This document shows positions 9,031-18,264 of a stretch of 64,000 nt of DNA, piece after piece (within the stretch, counting starts at the first letter, position 1; each line of letters starts with the position of its first letter). The stretch lies in NCBI GenBank assembly GCA_902494565.1, contig CABUTN010000005.1, forward strand, positions 16,157 through 80,156, in the 5' to 3' direction. This DNA comes from an uncultured Collinsella sp. (GTDB taxonomy: Bacteria > Actinomycetota > Coriobacteriia > Coriobacteriales > Coriobacteriaceae). Both the position numbers and the translations under genes were made by a program. The notes below the pieces were generated by a model that worked only from the letters and a program-made list of their open reading frames with translations, had not been told where the DNA came from and did not search any database.

Positions 9031-9345
9031 TCTAGTCCGCACCGCGGAGAATCGAACTCTGCGCAGGGCGCGGGCGTAAAGAAAACGCGTAAGCGTTTTT
9101 AGCCCGCGGGCGAGGGCGGCGGCAGCCGACCGAAGCCGGTGCGTATTTGCGAAGCAAATACGCGGATTCTCCGCGCAAACTTCCGACTCAAAACGGATGC
9201 GATGTTTATCGAATCTCAGCTGGCCTCGCCCAGCATCAACGGATCCCCCCGTACCGCGGAGAATCGAACTCTGCTCCAAAACCTGCGCGCTCGCCATCCC
9301 AAAACTGGGTAGAAGAAAGCCAAAACGCAATCGCAGGAGGTCAAC
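9031..9345. repeat. Intergenic region with three ssrA 3'-end fragments and hairpins
   Basis: The 17-mer CGCGGAGAATCGAACTC, the reverse complement of the ssrA T-arm region, occurs at 9043-9059 and 9255-9271. A direct fragment GATTCTCCGCGC occurs at 9165-9176. Between them lie a 10-bp hairpin (GCGTATTTGC-GAA-GCAAATACGC, 9141-9163) and an imperfect hairpin at 9071-9107. No gene is supported. ssrA is a common integration site, so these may be attachment-site scars. Confidence 0.55.
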
Positions 9346-10224
9346 ATGACTGCAGAAGATAAGGCAAAGAACGCCGGCAAGGTCGCGCTCGTCTTGGAGG
9401 GTGGCAGTTTTCGCGGGCAGTTTACCGCGGGCGTGCTCGACGTTCTCATGGAGGCCGGCGTCGAGATTCCGGCGGTATATGGCGTATCGGCCGGCGCCCT
9501 CAACGGCGTGAACTACAAGTCGCACCAGATCGGCCGTGCCAACCGCATCAACCTGGCTTTCTGCAATGACAACCGCTTCATGGGCGCCGCGTCGTTTGCG
9601 GCCACGGGCTCTATCGTCGGCTACGACTTTATCTTCAACGATGTCCAGGACCGCCTGGATCCCTTTGACAACGAGACGTTCGACGCCAGCCCCATCGAGA
9701 TGTACGCCGTTGCAACGGACATGCTGTTTGGAACCGCCGCGTACCTGCCGGTCAAAAGCGCTGTGCTCGATCTCGACGCCGTGCGCGCCTCGACTTCGTT
9801 GCCGCTGGTGACGCCTCCGGTCGAGATCGACGGGCACAAATACGTCGACGGTGGCGTTGCCGATTCGGTCCCCATCGAGCATGTGCTCGAGGAGGCGGGC
9901 TTCGACCGTGCGGTCGTCATCGTCACGCAGGACCGTTCGTATGAGAAAAAGCCCTACGAGTTTTTGCCGGCCGCGCGTGCGCGTTATGCCGACTACCCCT
10001 ATCTGCTCGAGGCTATCGAGACGCGCCATGACCGTTACAACATCCAGCGCATGCACCTGTGGAAGTATGAGCGCGAGGGCCGTGCGTTGGTCGTCGCTCC
10101 GCAAAAGCCGGTCGAGGTCGGTCATGTCGAGCACGATTCGGCAAAGCTTTTGGACCTGTATATTCAGGGCCGCCAGGAGGCAAAGCGCCTGCTCGCGGAA
10201 ATCCAAGAGTTCGTTGAGCGCTAG
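9346..10224 (+). CDS. Patatin-like phospholipase family protein
   Basis: This 292-residue protein carries the patatin glycine-rich oxyanion motif LEGGSFRGQFTAGVLD, the nucleophile elbow GVSAG and the catalytic aspartate in VDGGVADSVP, so the Ser-Asp dyad of a lipid acyl hydrolase is present. A strong GGAGG lies before the ATG. It has no signal peptide and should be cytosolic. It resembles RssA/YjjU-type bacterial patatins; its substrate is unknown. Confidence 0.9.
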   Translation: MTAEDKAKNAGKVALVLEGGSFRGQFTAGVLDVLMEAGVEIPAVYGVSAGALNGVNYKSHQIGRANRINLAFCNDNRFMGAASFAATGSIVGYDFIFNDVQDRLDPFDNETFDASPIEMYAVATDMLFGTAAYLPVKSAVLDLDAVRASTSLPLVTPPVEIDGHKYVDGGVADSVPIEHVLEEAGFDRAVVIVTQDRSYEKKPYEFLPAARARYADYPYLLEAIETRHDRYNIQRMHLWKYEREGRALVVAPQKPVEVGHVEHDSAKLLDLYIQGRQEAKRLLAEIQEFVER

Positions 10225-10323
10225 AGACGGCGAACCCTCAAAAATGAAAACAGCTAAAGAGCTGGAAAAATCACAGCTCGTGGATGACATGTGCAGAAAC
10301 TCTGGTCGGAGCCAAAATACCTG

Positions 10324-10351
10324 TTGACTCGTACGGCGAGCGGGGTAATAT
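10324..10351 (+). promoter_or_regulatory. Promoter for rplM-rpsI
   Basis: TTGACT (10324-10329) and TAATAT (10346-10351) with 16-bp spacing lie 66 bp upstream of rplM. Confidence 0.7.
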
Positions 10352-10417
10352 GGACGGGTTACTTGCAGAGCCCCGTGAATCTCTGTAACAACACGTACTG
10401 TACATGGAGGAGTCTAA

Positions 10418-10861
10418 GTGATTTCGAAATCGACTCACTACGCCAAGCAGGGCGAGGTCCAGCGCAACTGGGTTCTCGTCGACGCCGATGGTGCTGTCCT
10501 GGGCCGTCTTGCCACCCAGATCGCAATGATCCTGCGCGGTAAGAACAAGCCCCAGTTCACGCCCAACAGCGACTGCGGCGACTTCGTTGTCGTCATCAAC
10601 GCCGATAAGGTCCAGCTTACCGGTAACAAGGCCGACACGAAGACCTATTATCGCCACAGCGGCTACAACGGCGGCCTCAAGGCTGAGAGCTTCCGCCAGG
10701 CTATGGAGAAGCACCCGGAGAAGGTCATCGAGCGCGCCGTTCGCGGTATGCTGCCCAAGACCACCCTCGGCCGTGCCCAGATGACCAAGCTTAAGGTCTA
10801 CGCTGGTGCCGAGCATCCGCATGCTGCCCAGAACCCCACGAAGATTGAGCTGGAGGCTTAA
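10418..10861 (+). CDS. rplM: 50S ribosomal protein L13
   Basis: A 147-residue L13 with the family start ([17 protein letters not shown]), the conserved [10 protein letters not shown] segment and the terminal [12 protein letters not shown]. It starts with GTG at 10418, 7 bp after GGAGG. It is an early-assembling large-subunit protein, and rpsI follows after two bases in the standard operon. Confidence 0.97.
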   Translation: MISKSTHYAKQGEVQRNWVLVDADGAVLGRLATQIAMILRGKNKPQFTPNSDCGDFVVVINADKVQLTGNKADTKTYYRHSGYNGGLKAESFRQAMEKHPEKVIERAVRGMLPKTTLGRAQMTKLKVYAGAEHPHAAQNPTKIELEA

Positions 10862-10863
10862 AG

Positions 10864-11259
<396 letters not shown>

Positions 11260-11289
11260 GGTTTTATCTCCTTTCGAGATACAATGTAC

Positions 11290-11333
11290 AAGCGGGGCCT
11301 GCCGATTCCTCGGCGGGTCCCGCTTTTCTTTTT
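11290..11333 (+). terminator. Terminator of rplM-rpsI
   Basis: An extended stem with outer arms AAGCGGG/CCCGCTT and inner arms CTGCCGA/TCGGCGG is followed by TTTTCTTTTT. Confidence 0.8.
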
Positions 11334-11382
11334 CGACTAGGGTGGGCGGTTGCATATCGCCTGCTAGGGAAGGAGCGATCCT

Positions 11383-12720
11383 ATGCCCCAGAACATCTTC
11401 GGTACCGACGGCGTCCGTGGCGTCGCCAATGCCGACCTCTCGTGCGACCTCGCGTTTCGCCTGGGCCGCGCGGCGACCAAGTTTCTTGGTCCGGATATCT
11501 GCATCGGCCGTGACACGCGCCTTTCGGGCACCATGCTCGAGAGTGCTCTGACCGCCGGCATTATGGCCGAGGGCGGCCGCCCGCATTGCTGCGGCGTTAT
11601 CCCCACGCCCGCCGTGGCGCTGCTCACCGTTCAGAACGAGCTCGATGGCGGCATCGTCATCTCCGCTTCGCACAATCCGCCGGAGTTCAACGGTATCAAG
11701 TTCTTTAGCCGCAAGGGCATGAAGCTTCCCGACGCGGTCGAGGAGGAGATCAGCGCCTGGGTCATGTCCGAGGAAGCCATGGCTGCCGACACGCTGCCGA
11801 CCGGTGCCGGCGTGGGCCACATCATCAAGATGAAGGACGCTCGCAAGGCATACGTCGACCACGCCATCGATACGCTTGATGGCCTGAGGCTCGACGGCTT
11901 GGTCGTTGCCGTCGACTGCGGCCATGGCGCTTCCTGCCAGACCACGCCCGCCGCGCTGCAGCGCCTGGGTGCCACGGTCCATGCCATCAACACCGATTAC
12001 TGCGGCACCGACATCAATGTCGAGTGCGGCTCTACGCACCTCGAGCCCCTGCGCGAGCTCGTGCTGCGCACCCATGCTGATATCGGTCTGGCCCACGACG
12101 GCGACGCCGACCGCGTACTGTTCGTGGACAGCGAGGGCAATGAGATCGACGGTGACTACATCCTGGCTATCTGCGGTTCTGACCTTGCCGCTCGCGGCAA
12201 GCTCGCCAACTCCGAGATCGTCTCGACCGTCATGTGCAACCTGGGCTTCTCCATCGCTATGAAGGAACAGGGCTTCGAGATGGTTCAGACCGCCGTGGGC
12301 GACCGCTACGTTCTGGAGCGCATGCTCGCGGATGGCGCCGTCATCGGCGGTGAACAGTCCGGCCACATCATCTTCCTGGAGCACAACACCACCGGTGACG
12401 GCCTGGTGACGGCTCTGCAGCTGCTGGCCGTGCTCAAGCGCACCGGTCGTACCCTCACCGACCTTGCCGGCATCATGAAGAAGTACCCGCAGGTACTCGT
12501 CAACGTGCATTCGGACAACAAGGCTGGTCTGGACGATTGCCAGCCCATCTGGGATGCCGTCGCTGCTGCCGAGAAGGAGCTTGACGGCCGCGGCCGCATT
12601 CTGGTGCGTCCGAGCGGTACCGAGCCGCTGGTCCGCGTGATGGCCGAGGCCGAGACGCACGAGCTGACCCAGCGCGTTGTCGACGACATCGTCGAGGTTG
12701 TCAAGCGCGAACTTCCCTAA
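11383..12720 (+). CDS. glmM: Phosphoglucosamine mutase
   Basis: This 445-residue enzyme converts glucosamine-6-phosphate to glucosamine-1-phosphate for UDP-GlcNAc and cell-wall synthesis. It starts MPQNIFGTDGVRG, has the phosphoserine motif SASHNP (phospho-Ser at S96), the metal loop DGDADR and the phosphate-binding RPSGTEP near the end. AAGGAG precedes the ATG. It shares the amino-sugar theme with crr and nagB just downstream. Confidence 0.96.
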   Translation: MPQNIFGTDGVRGVANADLSCDLAFRLGRAATKFLGPDICIGRDTRLSGTMLESALTAGIMAEGGRPHCCGVIPTPAVALLTVQNELDGGIVISASHNPPEFNGIKFFSRKGMKLPDAVEEEISAWVMSEEAMAADTLPTGAGVGHIIKMKDARKAYVDHAIDTLDGLRLDGLVVAVDCGHGASCQTTPAALQRLGATVHAINTDYCGTDINVECGSTHLEPLRELVLRTHADIGLAHDGDADRVLFVDSEGNEIDGDYILAICGSDLAARGKLANSEIVSTVMCNLGFSIAMKEQGFEMVQTAVGDRYVLERMLADGAVIGGEQSGHIIFLEHNTTGDGLVTALQLLAVLKRTGRTLTDLAGIMKKYPQVLVNVHSDNKAGLDDCQPIWDAVAAAEKELDGRGRILVRPSGTEPLVRVMAEAETHELTQRVVDDIVEVVKRELP

Positions 12721-12791
12721 TGGTCAAAAACCGTTGCCAAGTGGTAAACTGTTAAGGTTATTTTGATTGATTGGTATGTCCGAGGGGAAGC

Positions 12792-13289
12792 ATGTTCACT
12801 AAAGTCCTAAGGTCTTTTGGTATGCGTGGTCGAGTCCTTACGCTGGATGCTCCCATCTCGGGCGACGTCATTCCGCTTTCCGAGGTAAACGACCAGACGT
12901 TTGCCACCGGACTTTTGGGCCAGGGCGTGGCGATTCAGCCTACGGGTACGCGCGTGATCGCGCCGGCTGACGCGAAGGTCGAGGCCATTTTTCCCACGGG
13001 ACACGCCGTTGCGCTTAACACGGTCGATGGCCTGGACGTGCTCATCCACGTTGGTTTGGACACTGTTCAGCTCGAGGGCAAGCACTTTACCGTACATGCG
13101 CAAGTGGGTGACATCGTCCATAAGGGCGATGTGCTCATTGAGTTCGATCGCGAGGCAATTGCTGCCGAGGGCTACGATGTGACGGTTCCCATCTTGGTGT
13201 GCAACTCCGTTGAGTTCTCAAGCATCAAGGGCTCCGTTGGCGTGCATGTCGAAGAGATGGACCAGCTCATCGTTGCTCGCGAGCGCTAA
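12792..13289 (+). CDS. crr: PTS glucose-type EIIA component
   Basis: This 165-residue single-domain EIIA carries phosphate from HPr to a sugar EIIB. The phosphorylated histidine is H86 in LIHVGLDTV; the partner histidine is H71 in GHAVALNT. I chose ATG 12792, which follows GAGGGG; an upstream in-frame start is unsupported. As a free-standing EIIA it could serve the PTS transporter at 39.9 kb, which has EIIC and EIIB but no EIIA, or an amino-sugar EIICB elsewhere. Symbol by family similarity. Confidence 0.88.
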   Translation: MFTKVLRSFGMRGRVLTLDAPISGDVIPLSEVNDQTFATGLLGQGVAIQPTGTRVIAPADAKVEAIFPTGHAVALNTVDGLDVLIHVGLDTVQLEGKHFTVHAQVGDIVHKGDVLIEFDREAIAAEGYDVTVPILVCNSVEFSSIKGSVGVHVEEMDQLIVARER

Positions 13290-13560
13290 CAAGTGCACGA
13301 GGCCATTAGCCTACAATTCAAACACGTTTACGGAGGGCGCCCTTGAAAGAGGACGCCCTCCGTGGCAAGATGGGATTTGTCCGAGGCTAAACAGCTTTGG
13401 GTCACCGTGGACGGGCAGGGGCCTCGACGCGGTTAGACACGAGACACATACATTACGCGACCTCGCCCTGGTGGCCGCACACGTTGGTTGCGGCCGACGC
13501 GGGCCGCGGGCAAGTGCTTGTAAGGGAGCCTTGCCTCTCTTGTACGAGAAAGGACGCGTA
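13290..13560 (+). promoter_or_regulatory. Structured leader upstream of nagB
   Basis: This 271-bp gap starts with a 10-bp hairpin (ACGGAGGGCG/CGCCCTCCGT, 13330-13363) with no T-run. It continues with two smaller stems: CCGAGGC pairing with GCCTCG, and GGCCGCA pairing with TGCGGCC. A long structured leader could hold a regulatory RNA. I could not match it to a known riboswitch class. Confidence 0.35.
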
Positions 13561-14289
13561 ATGAAGATCATTAAAGCTAAAGACTACGAGGATATGAGCC
13601 GCAAGGCCGCTAATATCATCTCGGCCCAGGTTATCCTCAAGCCCGACTGTGTGCTGGGTCTTGCCACCGGCTCCACCCCGATCGGTGCCTACAAGCAGCT
13701 CGCTGCTTGGTACGAGAAGGGCGACGTCGACTTTGCCGAGGTCAGCACCTACAACCTGGACGAGTATCGTGGCCTTTCGCACGACGATCCCCAGAGCTAT
13801 CACTACTTCATGCGTGAGAACTTCTTCGATCACATCAACATTGACCTGAACAACACGCATGTGCCCGATGGTTCCAACCCCGACGCCGCCACTGCCTGCT
13901 CTGAGTACGACAAGATCGTCGCGGCCGCCGGTTACCCGGATCTGCAGTTGCTCGGCATTGGCAACAACGGCCACATCGGCTTCAACGAGCCCGATGACCA
14001 CTTCTCCAAGGGCACGCACTGTGTCGACCTCACCGAGAGCACCATTCAGGCCAACAGCCGCCTGTTCGACAGCATCGACGATGTTCCCCGTCAGGCCTAC
14101 ACCATGGGCACTCAGACCATCATGTATGCCCGCATGATCCTGGTCGTCGCCAACGGCGAGGCCAAGGCTCAGGCCGTGCACGATATGTGCTATGGTCCGG
14201 TTACGCCCAAGTGTCCGGCTTCGATCCTGCAGCTGCACACCAACTGCGTTGTCGTTGCCGACGAGGCCGCCCTTTCGCTCTGCGAGTAG
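13561..14289 (+). CDS. nagB: Glucosamine-6-phosphate deaminase
   Basis: This 242-residue enzyme converts glucosamine-6-phosphate to fructose-6-phosphate and ammonia. It has the family segments GLATGSTPIGAYKQL, YNLDEYRGL and IGNNGHIGFNEP, which hold the catalytic Asp, His and Glu. I chose ATG 13561, after GAAAGGACGC, rather than a long upstream extension of the frame. It works opposite to the glmS/glmM direction and feeds amino sugars into glycolysis. Confidence 0.95.
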   Translation: MKIIKAKDYEDMSRKAANIISAQVILKPDCVLGLATGSTPIGAYKQLAAWYEKGDVDFAEVSTYNLDEYRGLSHDDPQSYHYFMRENFFDHINIDLNNTHVPDGSNPDAATACSEYDKIVAAAGYPDLQLLGIGNNGHIGFNEPDDHFSKGTHCVDLTESTIQANSRLFDSIDDVPRQAYTMGTQTIMYARMILVVANGEAKAQAVHDMCYGPVTPKCPASILQLHTNCVVVADEAALSLCE

Positions 14290-14321
14290 CGCGAATCCTG
14301 CACCTCGACATAGCCTTGCCT

Positions 14322-14350
14322 AAGGCCTCCGCTTTGCGGGGGCCTTTTTG
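14322..14350 (+). terminator. Terminator of nagB
   Basis: An 11-bp stem with one G-T pair (AAGGCCTCCGC/GCGGGGGCCTT) is followed by TTTTT. Confidence 0.85.
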
Positions 14351-14355
14351 CTATC

Positions 14356-14737
14356 CCTTTCCGCCCGCTTGACCAAAATCTTGCCGCAAGCTTGACGAAT
14401 GCCGGATGCCCAACAGTTTGATTCATTCTATATCAGATTCTATGCAAAAATGCCACTAAAAGGTCGTAGACGGTAGCGGGTGCTAGGCGAGTTGAATGAC
14501 ATAGCTGAACATTGTTCATCTGCGTTACACTGCCGCTTAGATGGGACAAGCTGACAAGCTCATTTACCTGCTTAAAGACCGATTAGTCGGGGGATTAATA
14601 ACAATCGGCCCTCGCTGTACAAAAACTTGCCGCTTGCGTACCAAAAGACAACCTAAAACACAAGGTCGCTCTATTCATAGCGCGGCTTGTATGGTCTTGC
14701 GGCTACAGTGTCCATACGGTCGAGTTGAGGAGCGGGC
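14356..14737. other. Gene-poor region before the BTAD regulator
   Basis: This AT-richer stretch has no convincing gene. It holds a small palindrome TGAAC-ATT-GTTCA (14506-14518) close to TACACT, which could be a -10 element, so the promoter of the following regulator is probably here. A 67-codon frame from 14541 runs across it but looks like chance. Confidence 0.4.
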
Positions 14738-17737
14738 ATGGTAAACGATTTGAGCGGTATAGACGACCTCGAGCTGATGCCGTTAGGCGGAGGCTATATG
14801 GTGCGACGCGAACGCTTGATGAATGAGCTTATCGCCAAGGGCCGAAAGGCCGGCATCGTGGTGCTTTATGCACCCGACGGGTTTGGGAAGACCTCGGTGC
14901 TGCTGCAGTACACCCATGAGGTTAAATGCGACCCGACGCGAGGCCCCGTGCGGATTATCGAGGCCGATCGCGCCACTGGGCGCGAGGTGTTTATGCAGCT
15001 TGAGGTGGTTGCCGAAGAACTCAAAGACAAACCGCACTCCCTTATCGCGATTGATAATGTGCCAAACCTCGATCAGCACGATACCGAAGACCTCATCGAC
15101 AGGATTCGCGGCCTGCGCGCTATGGGGGTAGGGGTCTTTATCTCCTGCCGTCCTTCAAATCGTCAGCTGATTCATGGGCTGGGCGATTCGGTTAAGATCA
15201 ATGCGCAGATGCTCAAGGTGCATGCCTATGAGTATTCGGCGTGGGCATCGGCGTTTTCGATCAGCACATCGCTCGACTTTTATCAGCTCACGCAGGGTGT
15301 GCCCGAACTCGTTTCGGCATTGCAGACGGGTCTGTATGGCCAAGGCGACGTAGCCGGTCTGCTCGAAAACGAGATTGTCAACGTATATGGCGCGGCACTT
15401 GTCGATCTGGCTTCGCTCGACAATAATGCGCTGTTTTGCGTGGCATGTCTCATGGTTTTGATGGGCGAGGGCAATATTGCAGAACTCGAGGCTTGCGGGG
15501 TGAGGCTGTCGATGGTCGACCAGTCCTACTTTGTACGCGACTACCCGATCTTTGGCTTGGATCCCGCCGAGCGGAGTTTTACGTGTCTGGGCACAGAGGA
15601 TAACGGACGCTTGCGTTTGCGTAAGTTGGTGGCCGAGGTTCGCCCCGAACTTGTTCCGAGGGCGGCCCGGATTTTGCTTAAGGCGGGCCGATGCGATGCG
15701 GCGATGGGCCTGGCGGACGCCTTTTTGGACCGTGAAGCGGTCCTTGAACTTGCTGGGCAGTATGGGGTCGATCTTGCTCTGACGGGGCACGGGGCCGATA
15801 TCTGCCGAGCAGCGCTGGGCACGATCGATGCCGACGATCCGGCTCCAGAGCCAACGCCTGCCGAGGCGCTTGGCGTATATCTGGCAGCGGTCAGCGTGTC
15901 CAATACAAAGCTCGCTCGCTATATGGCATCGGTCATCGAGCGCGGGGGCGAACGGGCGGCCTGCGAAATAGACCCTGTTTCATGGAGGGTGGCCCAGACA
16001 CTGACGGCTGTTTGCTATGGGGACAACGGGCTTGGGCTCCCTACGAACCTGGCCGTGCCAGAAATCGAGACATCCCATACCACACTCGATATGTTGTCCG
16101 CGCATATCGAGATCAAGCGATGCCTGACCGAACGGGGAGATGACGGCGGTGTTCTACAGCAGCTCAAAACGAGCAAGGCTTACGACTGCGAGCTCGACAT
16201 CGCGGGGATTGTTATACGGGCCGATAGCATGCTGGTGGAGCTCTTTGACGGGTCGTTTGCGGGAACCGACGAGCGCGACGACGAGATGACGGTGGTGCGG
16301 GAGGCGCTCGACGTACGTGGGCTTAAGGCGATGGCTATCTGGGTGCGCATGGTGTTGGCGGCACGGCGGCTCCTTTCCGGCTTGCCGGTAACCGACGATG
16401 CGGCGTTCAACGAGCTCGATCGTTTTGCCGTGCGCATGCGCGACAACCAGATTCAGCTGTTTGGCCTGTTGCTAGAAGGCTGGCAGTCGCTGGCGGAGGG
16501 ACGGCCGGTTAATGCAAAGTTCCGTGCGGTCCAAGTGCTCAAACTTGCCGAGGAGTCGATTACGTACATGCGCGATAACGCATTGCTGCTGGAGCGCGCG
16601 GCGTATCTGCGTAACACCTCGATGGTTTCGGTTCGCGAGGAAGCGGAGTTGCTCGATATAAGCCAGACGCAGGTTGGTGGAGCGGAGGCCTGGATGGTGG
16701 CGCTGCATTTGGCCTGTGCGGGGCGAGATAGCGACCTTGCGGCCTGGATGTCCATGAATCGCGCGGGGATTCTAGAGCCATCGTATCGGCTCTTTGCGCG
16801 CCTTGCCATGCATTGTCTGGGCGAGCCGGCGGGCAGGATACGCAAGAAGCTTCCCGTGCGCGAACTGTCGCGGTACTCGCTGCGCGACGATTTAGAAGGG
16901 GAGGGCGAGCGCCTGTTCCAGGCCGGCGAGGTTGAAGCCGTTGATACCATCGACCATATCGAGATTCGCATGTTTGGTGCGTTTCGCGCCGAGCGCGACG
17001 GGTTTCCCATCACGGACAAAATGTGGCGCCGCAAGAAGGCGGCGACACTTGCCGAGCGGCTTGCACTGGGCATGGATGCGCTCGTCGATCGTGAGACGCT
17101 GGCCATGGAGCTGTGGCCCCATGCCGAGTTCAATAGTGCCCGCAACAACCTGTACTCGACGATATCGCGCTTGCGGTCGGCTTTGGGACCGACGCCGGAT
17201 GGCAAGTCGTGTGTGCTTATCCAAAATGAATGCATCGGACTCAACGGCGACTACGTCAAGACCGATGTACGGCTGTTTGACCAGATAAGCCGCGAGGTTT
17301 TGGGAAATCGCACGGGTGCGCGCGGACCCCATTTAGTTGAGCTGTGCCTTAAGATTGAACAGCTTTATGCCGGACCGCTGTATGTTCCCAATGGCTGTAA
17401 TCCCACCTACTTTTTGCGCATGCGACGCATTATGCAGTCAAAGTACATCGATTGCATGATTAAGGGGGCAAATGCCGCTCTAGAAGAAAACGACCTGCAG
17501 TCGGCGATTTGGCTAGCGGAGTCGGGGCTTCGGCAGGAAACGGCGCGTGAGGATATGGTGCGCTGCGCCATGCGCGTCTACAGTGCGGCGGGGCGGCGGC
17601 GCGATATCGTCGAGCTATACAGCGGGCATATGCACCACCTGAGGGAGCAGGTCAATGGTGTGCCCGAGCCCGAGACGCGGCGTCTATACGAGCGCTTGGT
17701 GGAGGGGCGGCTCAATCGCGTGCTGGTCGAGCGATAA
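14738..17737 (+). CDS. Large AAA-type/BTAD transcriptional regulator
   Basis: This 999-residue protein has an N-terminal STAND-type ATPase (Walker A APDGFGKTS around residue 50), a long helical middle part, a winged-helix segment at about 737-830 (IEIRMFGAFRAERDG, then WRRKKAATLAERLAL and LWPH...NNLYSTISRLR) and a C-terminal BTAD-like helical domain. This MalT/SARP-like order suggests an ATP-dependent, signal-gated activator. GAGGAG precedes the ATG. It stands alone, so its targets and inducer are unknown. Such giant regulators are typical of Coriobacteriia. Confidence 0.8.
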   Translation: MVNDLSGIDDLELMPLGGGYMVRRERLMNELIAKGRKAGIVVLYAPDGFGKTSVLLQYTHEVKCDPTRGPVRIIEADRATGREVFMQLEVVAEELKDKPHSLIAIDNVPNLDQHDTEDLIDRIRGLRAMGVGVFISCRPSNRQLIHGLGDSVKINAQMLKVHAYEYSAWASAFSISTSLDFYQLTQGVPELVSALQTGLYGQGDVAGLLENEIVNVYGAALVDLASLDNNALFCVACLMVLMGEGNIAELEACGVRLSMVDQSYFVRDYPIFGLDPAERSFTCLGTEDNGRLRLRKLVAEVRPELVPRAARILLKAGRCDAAMGLADAFLDREAVLELAGQYGVDLALTGHGADICRAALGTIDADDPAPEPTPAEALGVYLAAVSVSNTKLARYMASVIERGGERAACEIDPVSWRVAQTLTAVCYGDNGLGLPTNLAVPEIETSHTTLDMLSAHIEIKRCLTERGDDGGVLQQLKTSKAYDCELDIAGIVIRADSMLVELFDGSFAGTDERDDEMTVVREALDVRGLKAMAIWVRMVLAARRLLSGLPVTDDAAFNELDRFAVRMRDNQIQLFGLLLEGWQSLAEGRPVNAKFRAVQVLKLAEESITYMRDNALLLERAAYLRNTSMVSVREEAELLDISQTQVGGAEAWMVALHLACAGRDSDLAAWMSMNRAGILEPSYRLFARLAMHCLGEPAGRIRKKLPVRELSRYSLRDDLEGEGERLFQAGEVEAVDTIDHIEIRMFGAFRAERDGFPITDKMWRRKKAATLAERLALGMDALVDRETLAMELWPHAEFNSARNNLYSTISRLRSALGPTPDGKSCVLIQNECIGLNGDYVKTDVRLFDQISREVLGNRTGARGPHLVELCLKIEQLYAGPLYVPNGCNPTYFLRMRRIMQSKYIDCMIKGANAALEENDLQSAIWLAESGLRQETAREDMVRCAMRVYSAAGRRRDIVELYSGHMHHLREQVNGVPEPETRRLYERLVEGRLNRVLVER

Positions 17738-17770
17738 AAAACGGGCGCCCGAAGTACTTGGGCACCCGTA
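17735..17770 (-). terminator. Terminator of yhbY (possibly bidirectional)
   Basis: Read on the minus strand, ACGGGTGCCC pairs with GGGCGCCCGT (one wobble) and is followed by TTTTTT. It lies between the convergent regulator and yhbY. Confidence 0.75.
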
Positions 17771-17806
17771 AGCTTGCTATGTGTCGGCTCGCCGGATCAT
17801 TGGCTC

Positions 17807-18106
17807 TTAGACGAGCTTGATCTTCTCGATGTCCTTGCGCGAGGACTCGCGATACAGCGAGAACTTGCGGCCGATGACCTGGACGACTTCGGCGTGGCAG
17901 CGCTCAGCGAGCTCTTCGGCGGCCTCGCGGGCGGAAAGGCTGGAGCCATCGAGCACGGAGCACTTAACGAGCTCGTGCTTCTCCAGGTAGGCGACCGTCT
18001 GCTCGACGGTGCCCTCGTTGACATCGGACTTGCCGATGATGATGGCGGGGTTGAGGTGATGGGCCATGCTGCGAAGCTGCTTGACCTGGGCTCCTGTCAG
18101 TGCCAT
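17807..18106 (-). CDS. yhbY: YhbY-family RNA-binding (CRM domain) protein
   Basis: This 99-residue single CRM domain protein begins ALTGAQVKQLRSMAHHLNP, has the GxxG-like loop IIGKSDVNEG, and a late VQVIGRKFSLYR segment. YhbY proteins associate with pre-50S ribosomes. The length matches the family. It is convergent with the BTAD regulator. Confidence 0.9.
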   Translation of the reverse strand: MALTGAQVKQLRSMAHHLNPAIIIGKSDVNEGTVEQTVAYLEKHELVKCSVLDGSSLSAREAAEELAERCHAEVVQVIGRKFSLYRESSRKDIEKIKLV

Positions 18107-18264
18107 GGGTTCTCGCTTTCTATGTATGGGGCGCCCCGCGACGGGGCCTTAATCTACGTGAGCTGTCCCACGATAGCGCAGGAACGGCGCGGTGTGGAGC
18201 GCGTTTGCCCAGTTCAAAAAGAATGCGGATGCCGAGTGAGTGGGCGGTGCGGGCTGCGAGCAGG

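Noticed and set aside
9141..9163. Terminator of an unseen gene
   Set aside because: The 10-bp hairpin has no T-run and no gene before it; it is treated as part of the ssrA fragment region.
8908..10290. Long minus-strand frame (460 codons) across the patatin gene with a WRRGESNSGP-like end
   Set aside because: It is a shadow of the patatin gene in another frame; its end comes from the reverse complement of the tmRNA T arm, a familiar false protein.
14541..14744. 67-codon frame before the BTAD regulator
   Set aside because: No ribosome site, unusual composition, and it overlaps the start of the real gene.
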